Shown here piece by piece: positions 6,649 through 13,114 of a stretch of 16,945 bases of DNA. Position numbers and translations under genes: made by a program. Positions within the stretch are counted from its first letter, which is position 1. Each line of letters opens with the position of its first letter. The DNA lies in contig CAMLPA010000018.1 in the NCBI GenBank assembly GCA_946481605.1, forward strand, positions 1-16,945, given 5' to 3'. Source of the stretch: an uncultured Flavihumibacter sp. (GTDB taxonomy: Bacteria > Bacteroidota > Bacteroidia > Chitinophagales > Chitinophagaceae). The notes beneath the pieces were generated by a model, which was given only the letters and a program-made list of their open reading frames with translations, was not told the origin of the DNA and ran no database searches.

Positions 6649-6676
6649 AAAAGTGAGCCCCCGGGCTCACTTTTTT
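6649..6676 (+). terminator. serS terminator, first of three related GTGAG hairpins
   Basis: AAAAGTGAGCC (6649-6659), loop CCCG and GGCTCACTTTT (6664-6674) form an 11-bp stem, with the T run continuing to 6676. The core AAAGTGAG/CTCACTTT recurs in the hairpins after the next two genes. Confidence 0.88.
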
Positions 6677-6706
6677 GCTTTTTACTATAAGTTTCTGATG
6701 TATTTG
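6674..6706 (+). promoter_or_regulatory. Candidate promoter of the barrel gene cluster
   Basis: TTTG (6674-6677), a 21-base spacer and TGTATTTG (6699-6706, 7 of 8 to TAnnTTTG). The -33 box overlaps the T-tract of the serS terminator. The leader to the first barrel gene would be about 75 bases and would contain the TTTAAACCCTT direct repeats. Confidence 0.4.
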
Positions 6707-6749
6707 AATAACTTCGACAGCAAATATAGGGGGCACAATGGCTCCTCTT

Positions 6750-6780
6750 TTTAAACCCTTGTTTTTCAATTTAAACCCTT
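6750..6780 (+). repeat. Direct repeat TTTAAACCCTT, 20 bases apart
   Basis: Two identical 11-base copies at 6750-6760 and 6770-6780, spaced 20 bases start to start (about two helical turns), directly before the start codon of the first barrel gene. A partial copy TTAAACCCT occurs at 9028-9036 ahead of the DUF1800 gene. This may be a regulator or RNA-binding site, or chance in AT-rich DNA. Confidence 0.5.
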
Positions 6781-6787
6781 ACTTAGC

Positions 6788-7447
6788 ATGAAAAAGCTAT
6801 CGCTTTTGCTCAGCATTCTTGTGTGCTGTTTTTCCGTTAGTGCACAGTTCAAAAAAGATCAGTTACTTGTTGGCGGAGGAATGAACTGGCGTTACAGTCA
6901 GGATGATGGTTATCCGGATGGAACTGTTACAGGACCATCCAAAAGAAAAAACAACTACATGCTCTTCTCTCCTCAGATAGGCAGATTTTTAAATGCTTCC
7001 ACGGTGCATGGAGTAAAACTGAATGTGGGCTTCTCTTCTGAGAAAGAATACAGACGGACTTATAACAACCCGGCAAGTCTGGCATCGAGAATGAATACGA
7101 CTATGTTAGGGGCGGGTTATTTCCTGAAAAAATTTATTCCTGTGCATGATAGAATAGGCCTCTATGGAGAAGGTATAGCTGAGTTTCTTCACTTATCAGA
7201 AAAGCGCAGGATTGAACCTGAGTTTGGGGGAAGTGGAATAAGCTTTCAGGACAAACCTTTTCAAGTGACCCTGAACGCTGCTGCCGGCCTTTACTTTAAA
7301 CCCTCGTCCCATTTTCTGCTGATGGCGGGAACATCTTTGGCAGGGGCAGAATACATCCGGAGTAAAAAGCTTTCTACCCATGATTTTGATATTCACGCAG
7401 GAATAAGTTCAGGGTTGCAATTGAGTGCATTTTATATCATTCCTTAA
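6788..7447 (+). CDS. Outer-membrane beta-barrel protein, tandem copy 1
   Basis: 219 residues. Signal peptide of about 20 residues ending S-V-S-A with cleavage before Q-F-K-K. The mature part of about 200 residues alternates polar and hydrophobic residues with many aromatics and glycines, as in small porin-family (OmpA/OmpW-like, about 8-stranded) barrels. Landmarks shared with the next two genes: Q-F-K-K-x-x-x-L-x-G-G after cleavage, V-H-G-V-K-L, G-A-G-Y-F-L-K-K-F and G-L-Y-G-E in the middle, G-L-Y-F-K-P-S-S near 180, and G-I-S-S-G-L-Q-L-S-A-F at the end. It ends I-I-P rather than in the aromatic residue typical of barrels. Function unknown; likely exposed at the surface. Composition is visibly more AT-rich than the flanking serS and DUF1800 genes. 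Confidence 0.85.
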   Translation: MKKLSLLLSILVCCFSVSAQFKKDQLLVGGGMNWRYSQDDGYPDGTVTGPSKRKNNYMLFSPQIGRFLNASTVHGVKLNVGFSSEKEYRRTYNNPASLASRMNTTMLGAGYFLKKFIPVHDRIGLYGEGIAEFLHLSEKRRIEPEFGGSGISFQDKPFQVTLNAAAGLYFKPSSHFLLMAGTSLAGAEYIRSKKLSTHDFDIHAGISSGLQLSAFYIIP

Positions 7448-7469
7448 CACATTTCAGGTTCAAAGCAAG

Positions 7470-7523
7470 TCTATGAATACTTTCATAGATGAAATTCGTC
7501 CATTAACAAAACCTTCTGTTAAT
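7470..7523 (+). other. Two stacked hairpins in the 3' UTR of barrel gene 1
   Basis: TCTATGAA/TTCATAGA (7470-7489, 8-bp stem, 4-base loop) and ATTAACA/TGTTAAT (7502-7523, 7-bp stem, 8-base loop) lie between the stop codon and the terminator at 7543. Together the three hairpins make a structured 3' UTR of about 100 bases. Function unknown. Confidence 0.5.
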
Positions 7524-7542
7524 CTATTTTGAATACGTTGTT

Positions 7543-7568
7543 AAAGTGAGCTTCGGCTCACTTTTTTT
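7543..7568 (+). terminator. Intrinsic terminator after barrel gene 1 (UUCG tetraloop)
   Basis: AAAGTGAGC, loop TTCG and GCTCACTTT form a 9-bp stem closed by C(UUCG)G, an extra-stable tetraloop, followed by seven T (7562-7568). It shares the AAAGTGAG/CTCACTTT core with the hairpins at 6649 and 8306. Confidence 0.88.
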
Positions 7569-7624
7569 GTATGGGATGCCCATACATTTACGGCCATAAA
7601 CCATTTAACCAAATACCTATCATA

Positions 7625-8257
7625 ATGAAAAGAATTCTATTGTTATCGGTGATTGCATTACTGGCTCTCTCTGCGTCCGCACAATTTAAAAAGGGTGAAA
7701 AAATGTTAGGAGGTGCCGTTGAATGGCGGCAGGAAAAGTTGGACCAGAACTATGATAGAAAAACCAATAATTTCACTTTTTCTCCGTCCTTTGGCATTTT
7801 TCTTTCTCCCACTTTACAACACGGTGTTCGTTTGAGTACCGGTTATTCGAAAATGACTAACCCTGATTACTCAGCTATTGGAACCACAGGCATCATTGGT
7901 GAACGGATTACAAAGAACTATTCATTAGGCGGTGGTTATTTTATGCGCAAATTCAAAACGTTAGGAGATGGATTCGGACTTTATGGAGAAGCAGAACTGA
8001 ACTATAATTATTTCAAAACGGAAGTAGATTATAAGAATGTACCTCAATCTTCTCCCTATGACTCAAAATACTGGCGTGCGGGTGCAGCTGTGAACGCCGG
8101 ATTCTACTATCGTCCAACTTCAAAATGGATGTTTTCAGCGGGAACTTCCCTGCTTTCCGTTGATTATATGCGTATGAGTAGCAATAATAAACAATGGAAC
8201 TCAAGTATTGGGATCAGTAATGGTCTTGCTTTAAGCGCCTTTTTCATTCTTCCCTAA
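7625..8257 (+). CDS. Outer-membrane beta-barrel protein, tandem copy 2
   Basis: 210 residues from ATG 7625. An in-frame ATG at 7571 would add 18 residues and push the signal peptide inward, so it is rejected. The signal peptide (MKRILLLSVIALLALSASA) is cleaved before Q-F-K-K-G-E-K. It aligns along its length with the preceding gene: F-S-P-S-F-G-I-F, H-G-V-R-L, G-G-G-Y-F-M-R-K-F, G-L-Y-G-E, Y-Y-R-P-T-S-K, A-G-T-S-L and the end G-L-A-L-S-A-F-F-I-L-P. The middle loops differ strongly in sequence and length. As in copy 1, the C-terminus is proline, not aromatic. No TTTG/TAnnTTTG promoter pair is evident between the preceding terminator and this gene; a TACATTTA at 7583 has no properly spaced partner. 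Function unknown. Confidence 0.85.
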   Translation: MKRILLLSVIALLALSASAQFKKGEKMLGGAVEWRQEKLDQNYDRKTNNFTFSPSFGIFLSPTLQHGVRLSTGYSKMTNPDYSAIGTTGIIGERITKNYSLGGGYFMRKFKTLGDGFGLYGEAELNYNYFKTEVDYKNVPQSSPYDSKYWRAGAAVNAGFYYRPTSKWMFSAGTSLLSVDYMRMSSNNKQWNSSIGISNGLALSAFFILP

Positions 8258-8305
8258 GAGCGTAGATCGTAGTGATACGTTTTCCTTTTAATCTAATATG
8301 AATTA

Positions 8306-8337
8306 GCAGTAAAGTGAGTTCCTGCTCACTTTACTGC
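8306..8337 (+). other. 13-bp perfect hairpin between barrel genes 2 and 3
   Basis: GCAGTAAAGTGAG, loop TTCCTG, CTCACTTTACTGC: a perfect 13-bp inverted repeat containing the same AAAGTGAG/CTCACTTT core as the terminators after serS and barrel gene 1. It lacks the T run, so it is probably not an efficient intrinsic terminator; it may be an RNA stability element, a leaky attenuator, or a decayed copy. Confidence 0.6.
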
Positions 8338-8373
8338 AATTTGATATACTGAACATTTCAGACTTCTATAATA

Positions 8374-9000
8374 ATGAAACATTTTTTATCGTTTATCGCC
8401 TTATTCTTTCTTTTAAAATCAGCATCAGCCCAATTTAGTAAAGGGGATAAATTAATAGGCGGCACAGTTCAATTCAGCAAGATATCCTCCTTCGATATCC
8501 CACCGAGTTCAGGTGGTATTATCTCCGACAAGAATTCCACCGTCAGCTTTTTGCCTTCCTTTTCTTTTTTCACCTCTTCTTCACTGTCGCACGGTGTAAG
8601 GTTAAAAGGATCATCTTATTTCAGGAAAATGACATACGATGATGGCACTGCAATCAGGGAGACGAAGTATACAAGAAAAGAAATAGGAGCGGGATACTTC
8701 CTTAGAAAATATTTTCCCGTAATCGAAAAGATGGGTTTTTATGGAGAACTGGCACCACAATTCCTGTTTATGGAGGATAAGCAGGGTGGTTTATCTAATA
8801 GTTACTATAAGAAAGGATATGAAATTTCCTTCCCAATAGGTACCGGACTTTATTATCTCACGGGGAAAAAGAGTATGTTGTCAGTTGATCTGACCCTCGC
8901 TAACATTTCAAGGTCATCTTCCGACTGGTCAGGAGTTATCTGGGAAACCAAAGGACTGCTTTCCTCCGGCATCGGCTTCAGCGGCTACTATAGATTCTGA
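8374..9000 (+). CDS. Outer-membrane beta-barrel protein, tandem copy 3
   Basis: 208 residues. Signal peptide MKHFLSFIALFFLLKSASA, then Q-F-S-K-G-D-K-L-I-G-G, matching the start of copies 1 and 2. Shared landmarks: L-P-S-F-S-F-F, S-H-G-V-R-L, G-A-G-Y-F-L-R-K-Y-F-P-V, G-F-Y-G-E, G-L-Y-Y, and a short C-terminal strand. It is the most divergent copy; its last residues G-Y-Y-R-F end in phenylalanine, the classical signal for the BAM insertion machinery, unlike the other two. No terminator hairpin follows it; 9001-9077 is AT-rich spacer before the DUF1800 gene. No promoter is evident immediately upstream, so it may depend on transcription from the first gene. Function unknown. Confidence 0.85.
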   Translation: MKHFLSFIALFFLLKSASAQFSKGDKLIGGTVQFSKISSFDIPPSSGGIISDKNSTVSFLPSFSFFTSSSLSHGVRLKGSSYFRKMTYDDGTAIRETKYTRKEIGAGYFLRKYFPVIEKMGFYGELAPQFLFMEDKQGGLSNSYYKKGYEISFPIGTGLYYLTGKKSMLSVDLTLANISRSSSDWSGVIWETKGLLSSGIGFSGYYRF

Positions 9001-9077
9001 TTACCTTAACATTTTTTTCCACCCCGCTTAAACCCTGGCACTTTTATTTCTTCTATAACGGTAAATACATACCTTGT

Positions 9078-10529
9078 ATGGCCGTTTCTAACCAGCAGAA
9101 AAATCAACATCTTTTGTGGCGCGCGGGCTTTGGTCCGGCAGCGGAAGAAATGGAGCAGTTAAAAACCGCCACGCCCAAAGCATACCTGAAAGCTTTGATG
9201 GCCGCCTCCGCGAAGGCCCCCGCGCCCATTGATGTGGTAGACAACAACACCCGCGAACTTTTTCAACTGATAGCCGATGCACAGTTGAAAAAGAAAGAAC
9301 TTTCGGATATGCAAAGGCGCGAGTTGCAGAAAAATTACCGCGACGGCATAAAGCGGCTGAACCTCGCCTGGATGAACCAGATGGTGAACTCCGACGCGCA
9401 GTTGCGGGAAAAGATGGCGCTTTTCTGGCACGGACATTTCGCTTCCCGCCAGGTAAACCTGTTCTTCAACCAGGCTCTACTCAATGAAATAAGAACGCAC
9501 GCACTAGGGAATTTCGGCGACCTGCTGAAAGCCGTTTCTCATTCAGCTTCCATGCTCGCCTTCCTCAACAACCAGCAGAACAGGAAACAATCGCCCAACG
9601 AAAACTATGCCCGTGAAGTAATGGAACTCTTTACCATGGGACGGGGAAATTATACTGAAAAAGACATCAAAGAAGCCGCCCGCGCCTTTACCGGGTGGGG
9701 TTACAATGCACAAGGCGATTTCGTTTTCAGGAAAAATGTACACGATGATGGCGTAAAAACCGTACTCGGAAAAACAGGTAACCTTACCGGGGATGATGTG
9801 TTGAATATTCTGTTGGAACAAAAACAAACCGCGACCTACATCACCACAAAAATCTACCGGTATTTTGTAAATCAAGAAGTGGATCAGCAACACGTGAACT
9901 GGCTCGCGGAAAGGTTTTATAAGAACGGATACAAGATCGATCAGTTGATGAACGATATTTTTTCTTCCGATTGGTTTTATGAAGAAAAGAACATCGGGGT
10001 GAAAATAAAATCACCGGTTGAACTACTGGCGGGAATCCGCAGGCTGGTGCCGATGAACATTGAGAATGAAGAAGTGCAACTGCTTTTTCAACGCGCCCTG
10101 GGGCAACTCCTTTTTTATCCGCCCAACGTGGCTGGCTGGCCCGGTGGGAAAAACTGGATCGATAGCTCCACACTCATGCTTAGGATGCGTATTCCTCAAC
10201 TCATTTCCGAATCCGCTGTCTTCAGTCTTTCCCCCAAAGATGATGATGATATTATGATGGGTATGAAGGATAAACCGGCAGCCGCTTTGCTGAAAGCGAA
10301 GGGTGGTGGTCAGCAGATAAAAGTCTTGATTAACTGGAATGTATATACGAAGCAGTTTGAGCAGGTGCCCCGCGAGCAATTACTCAATAGACTATCGGAT
10401 GCGCTGCTGCAACTGAAGCCTGCGAACACCACGCCGGTGGCGAAGTACACCGATAGTACCAATCGCGAACAGTTCATCAAAACAGCCACCATTCAACTGA
10501 TGAGTACACCGGAATACCAGTTGTGCTGA
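9078..10529 (+). CDS. DUF1800 family protein
   Basis: 483 residues, normal for this family. The N-terminus has the family opening L-L-W-R-A-G-F-G-P without a signal peptide or membrane helix. Conserved blocks: K-M-A-L-F-W117-H118-G-H120-F, then Q-S-P-N-E-N-Y-A-R-E-V-M-E-L-F-T-M-G at about 171-188, A-A-R-A-F-T-G-W-G-Y, T-x-K-I-Y-R-Y-F-V-N, and P-P-N-V-A-G-W-P-G-G-K-N-W-I near 348-361. DUF1800 proteins are almost always paired with a DUF1501 protein, as here 27 bases downstream, so they probably act together. The biochemical activity is unknown; the conserved W-H-G-H and N-E-N-Y-A-R-E blocks look like an active or binding site (inference). GC-richer than the barrel genes before it. Confidence 0.93.
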   Translation: MAVSNQQKNQHLLWRAGFGPAAEEMEQLKTATPKAYLKALMAASAKAPAPIDVVDNNTRELFQLIADAQLKKKELSDMQRRELQKNYRDGIKRLNLAWMNQMVNSDAQLREKMALFWHGHFASRQVNLFFNQALLNEIRTHALGNFGDLLKAVSHSASMLAFLNNQQNRKQSPNENYAREVMELFTMGRGNYTEKDIKEAARAFTGWGYNAQGDFVFRKNVHDDGVKTVLGKTGNLTGDDVLNILLEQKQTATYITTKIYRYFVNQEVDQQHVNWLAERFYKNGYKIDQLMNDIFSSDWFYEEKNIGVKIKSPVELLAGIRRLVPMNIENEEVQLLFQRALGQLLFYPPNVAGWPGGKNWIDSSTLMLRMRIPQLISESAVFSLSPKDDDDIMMGMKDKPAAALLKAKGGGQQIKVLINWNVYTKQFEQVPREQLLNRLSDALLQLKPANTTPVAKYTDSTNREQFIKTATIQLMSTPEYQLC

Positions 10530-10556
10530 ATTCCTCCACCCTCCAAATTCAACGCC

Positions 10557-11756
10557 ATGTTCATAAAAAGAAGAACTTTCCTACAAACCGGCTCACTCGC
10601 CACCGCCAGCCTGATGCTGCCCAAATTCCTGAAAGCATTTGAGCAGCCCGCCATGGTGCCCCCCGGCAACAAAGTGTTGGTGGTATTGCAACTGAGTGGC
10701 GGCAACGATGGATTGAATACCGTGATACCCGTTCGCAACGACCTGTATTTCCAGGCACGCCCGAAAATCGGCATCGAAAGAACGGCAGCCTTGTCGCTCA
10801 CCGATGAAGTAGGTTTGCACCCCGCGCTTACCGGTTTCAAAGCCTTGTACGACGAAGGCGCGCTGGGCATCATGAACAGCGTGGGGTATCCGAATCCCGA
10901 CCGCTCCCATTTCAGAAGTATGGACATCTGGCATACCGCCAGCAAAAGTGATGAATATTGGAACACCGGCTGGCTCGGCCGTTACCTCGACGCGCAGTGC
11001 AGTGGCTGCGACAAACCTACCCAGGCACTGGAAGTGGATGATGTGCTGAGCCTGGCTTTGAAAGGGAAAGATGCCAAAGGCATCGCGCTGAAGGATCCAC
11101 GTAAACTATTCGGCACCAGCCAGGACAAATTCCTGAAAGATATCCTGAAAGAACATGATACTTCCCACAACGAACGGCCTGTGGATTACCTCTATAAAAC
11201 GATGGCCGAAACCATCAGTTCCGCGGATTATATCTACAAACAAAGTAAGCTCCGTCCAAGTTCCGCAGGATACCCAGGAACGGAAATGGGGCAAAGTCTG
11301 AAGACCATTGCTTCGCTGATCTTCTCTGATATCAACACAAAAGTGTATTACCTCTCCCTCGGTAGTTTTGATACACACGTGAACCAGGATGCGCAGCAGA
11401 AAAGACTTTTCACCGAAATGAACGATGCGGTCACCGCCTTTGTAAAAGACCTGAAGGCCAACAACCGCTTCAACGACGTGGTGCTGATGAGTTTTTCCGA
11501 ATTCGGCAGAAGGGTGAAACAGAATGCCAGCAACGGCACCGACCATGGTACCGCCAACAACATGTTCTTCGTAGGTGGCGGTTTAAAGGAAAAAGGACTC
11601 CTCAATGCCATGCCCGATCTCGCCAACCTCAAAGACGGTGACCTTCAATATAAGGTGGACTTTAAAAATGTATACGCCACGTTGCTCCGCAACTGGCTCG
11701 GTGTGGACGATGCGGCGGTGCTCGGCAGGAAGTACGAACACCTCAACTTCATATAA
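10557..11756 (+). CDS. DUF1501 family protein with Tat-type signal
   Basis: 399 residues. The N-terminus K-R-R-T-F-L-Q followed by a hydrophobic stretch (to about residue 26) is a twin-arginine signal, predicting export of a folded, possibly metal-bound protein. The domain belongs to the alkaline phosphatase/sulfatase-like fold group: S-G-G-N-D51-G near the start, P-N-P-D-R-S-H-F in the first third, then F-D272-T-H274, S-E315-F-G-R-R and G-T-D329-H330-G-T-A, whose Asp and His are plausible metal ligands. No member is clearly assigned a substrate to my knowledge. It is co-directional with the DUF1800 gene (27-base gap) and closed by a terminator 33 bases downstream, so the two form an operon. 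Confidence 0.93.
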   Translation: MFIKRRTFLQTGSLATASLMLPKFLKAFEQPAMVPPGNKVLVVLQLSGGNDGLNTVIPVRNDLYFQARPKIGIERTAALSLTDEVGLHPALTGFKALYDEGALGIMNSVGYPNPDRSHFRSMDIWHTASKSDEYWNTGWLGRYLDAQCSGCDKPTQALEVDDVLSLALKGKDAKGIALKDPRKLFGTSQDKFLKDILKEHDTSHNERPVDYLYKTMAETISSADYIYKQSKLRPSSAGYPGTEMGQSLKTIASLIFSDINTKVYYLSLGSFDTHVNQDAQQKRLFTEMNDAVTAFVKDLKANNRFNDVVLMSFSEFGRRVKQNASNGTDHGTANNMFFVGGGLKEKGLLNAMPDLANLKDGDLQYKVDFKNVYATLLRNWLGVDDAAVLGRKYEHLNFI

Positions 11757-11788
11757 ACGACTTGCATAGATGGCTCGGTCAAAGGTCA

Positions 11789-11815
11789 ATGCCCTGCGCA
11801 AGCGGGGCATTTTTT
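11789..11815 (+). terminator. Terminator of the DUF1800-DUF1501 operon
   Basis: AATGCCC (11789-11795) pairs with GGGCATT (11805-11811); three inner pairs extend the stem around a GCA loop. A T run to 11815 follows. Confidence 0.82.
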
Positions 11816-11816
11816 G

Positions 11817-11846
11817 TTTGTGCTAACATTATTACTCCGATATTTG
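11817..11846 (+). promoter_or_regulatory. Promoter of the flavin-dependent monooxygenase gene
   Basis: TTTG (11817-11820), an 18-base spacer and GATATTTG (11839-11846), the same -7 variant as the gcvH promoter. A second TTTG (11813-11816) in the terminator T-tract gives a 22-base spacer. The predicted start site lies near 11852, about 15 bases before the ATG. Confidence 0.6.
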
Positions 11847-11859
11847 TATCTACAAATAT
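11840..11859. promoter_or_regulatory. Operator-like palindrome over the monooxygenase promoter
   Basis: ATATTTGTA, a 2-base spacer and TACAAATAT: a perfect 9-bp inverted repeat covering the -7 box and the predicted transcription start. The position and symmetry are those of a repressor operator (dimeric winged-helix or TetR-type). The regulator is not encoded in the window. Confidence 0.6.
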
Positions 11860-11866
11860 TGAAAGG

Positions 11867-12859
11867 ATGAAGTTTGAACAGTTGAAACTGAGTGTACTCG
11901 ACCAATCTATCGTAAGAAAAGGCGGCACTGCGGCCGAAGCGGTGGCCAATACCATTGCCACGGCTAAACTGGCTGAAAAGCTTGGTTACCAAAGGTTTTG
12001 GGTATCAGAACACCATAATTCCACCATGATCGCCGGTTCCGCACCAGAATTGTTAATGGTGAAGCTGGCCACGGAAACCAGTACTATACGCATCGGCTCC
12101 GGCGGCATCATGCTGCCCAACCACAGCGCCCTGAAAGTGGCGGAAAACTTCAGGATGCTGGAAACGCTTTTCCCGGGTCGCATCGATCTGGGTATGGGCC
12201 GCGCACCCGGTGGCGACCGCATCACCGCTTCTTTACTCAATCCCTCCAATACTTTCAGCGAAGCTGATTACCTCAAACAACTCAAGCACCTCCAGGCTTT
12301 CTTCCGCGACGAAGCCCGCACACAATATGGTGATATCATCGCCGTGCCACAGTGCACCACCATGCCACAGCAATGGATACTCAGTTCCAGCGGCGGCAGC
12401 AGCGCCATCGCGGCGAGGTTCGGCATGGGACTGGCCATCGCGCGATTCATTAATGGGAATGCCACGCCTGAGGTGGCCGAAACTTACCGCAAACAATTCG
12501 TGCCCACCGAAGCGTTTCCCGAACCGCACGCTATTTTGTCCATCTCCGTGCAATGCGCAGATACCGAAGAAAAAGCAATGGAACTCCGCAAACTGGCGGA
12601 TTACACGCTGGTCCAGTTTGAAAAAGGATATTTCGGGCCTATTGGCAGCTACGATGAAATTAAAGATTATGTTTTTTCACCCGCGGAAGAAGAACGCATC
12701 CGGCAGAATGCGGGGCGCATTGTTTCCGGCACGCCGGACGATGTAAAGGAACAGCTTGCACGGCTCGCGAATGATTTCGGGGTGGATGAGATAGTAGTAA
12801 CGTGTATGACTTACGCGCAGGAGGATAGGGTGCGGTGTTTAGAGTTGCTGAAGGGGTAG
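11867..12859 (+). CDS. LLM class (luciferase-like) flavin-dependent oxidoreductase
   Basis: 330 residues from ATG 11867. The upstream in-frame TTG at 11762 lies in the previous terminator region and is rejected. The sequence matches the bacterial luciferase-like monooxygenase fold: L-S-V-L-D-Q-S at the start, A-E-K-L-G-Y-x-R-F-W-V-S-E-H49-H50-N, S-x-P-E-L-L-M, I-R-I-G-S-G-G-I-M-L-P-N-H, and L-F-P-G-R-I-D-L-G-M-G-R-A-P-G. These are typical of the single-component-like MsnO8 subgroup. Such enzymes use reduced FMN and oxygen to oxidise an organic substrate; the natural substrate is unknown. The gene is monocistronic, with its own promoter overlapped by a palindrome, so expression is probably switched by a repressor (inference). 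A long hairpin follows. Confidence 0.92.
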   Translation: MKFEQLKLSVLDQSIVRKGGTAAEAVANTIATAKLAEKLGYQRFWVSEHHNSTMIAGSAPELLMVKLATETSTIRIGSGGIMLPNHSALKVAENFRMLETLFPGRIDLGMGRAPGGDRITASLLNPSNTFSEADYLKQLKHLQAFFRDEARTQYGDIIAVPQCTTMPQQWILSSSGGSSAIAARFGMGLAIARFINGNATPEVAETYRKQFVPTEAFPEPHAILSISVQCADTEEKAMELRKLADYTLVQFEKGYFGPIGSYDEIKDYVFSPAEEERIRQNAGRIVSGTPDDVKEQLARLANDFGVDEIVVTCMTYAQEDRVRCLELLKG

Positions 12860-12925
12860 TTGTTTCTCGCCAGGTTTTTCATGTGAAGTTTTTCACGCAA
12901 TTGCTTTGTGCTGTGCACTTCGCAA

Positions 12926-13076
12926 CGCAAAGGAGCAAGGACGCAAAGCCTTGTTTGTGTGTTGCCTTTAAATTGTTCATAGCCTTATTGCGATACACAT
13001 TTGTGAAAGCAATAAGGCTATGATTTTTTAGAGGTCTTAAAAGCCGAACCGCTCCTTGCGTCCTTGCTACTTTGCG
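12926..13076. repeat. Nested inverted-repeat intergenic element
   Basis: Outer arms: a 21-base stretch CGCAAAGGAGCAAGGACGCAA (12926-12946) and its reverse complement at 13056-13076 match at 20 of 21 positions. Inside sits a perfect 15-bp hairpin (12977-13023). Further fragments of the type TTTCACGC and TTCGCGTGAA flank it at 12891-12898 and 13079-13110. GCAAAG/ACGCAAAG-rich intergenic repeats of this look are, as I recall, common in Bacteroidota genomes, so this may be a REP/MITE-like dispersed element. It fills most of the 255-base gap between two convergent genes and contains no credible coding sequence. Confidence 0.75.
12977..13029 (+). terminator. Long-stem terminator-like hairpin between convergent genes
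   Basis: TCATAGCCTTATTGC (12977-12991) and GCAATAAGGCTATGA (13009-13023) form a perfect 15-bp stem with a 17-base loop, followed by six T on the plus strand. It could terminate the monooxygenase transcript and, as a hairpin, limit antisense transcription from the opposing transporter gene. Confidence 0.6.
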
Positions 13077-13114
13077 TCTTCGCGTGAAGCATAAAGCACA
13101 CTTTCGCGTGAAAC

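Noticed and set aside
7571..7624. Upstream ATG start for barrel gene 2
   Set aside because: It would place 18 polar residues ahead of a clean signal peptide and begins directly after the terminator T run; the start at 7625 aligns with both paralogues.
12860..13114. CRISPR-like array from the repeated GCAAAG units
   Set aside because: The units are irregular, in inverted orientation and without uniform spacers or cas genes; a nested inverted repeat explains them better.
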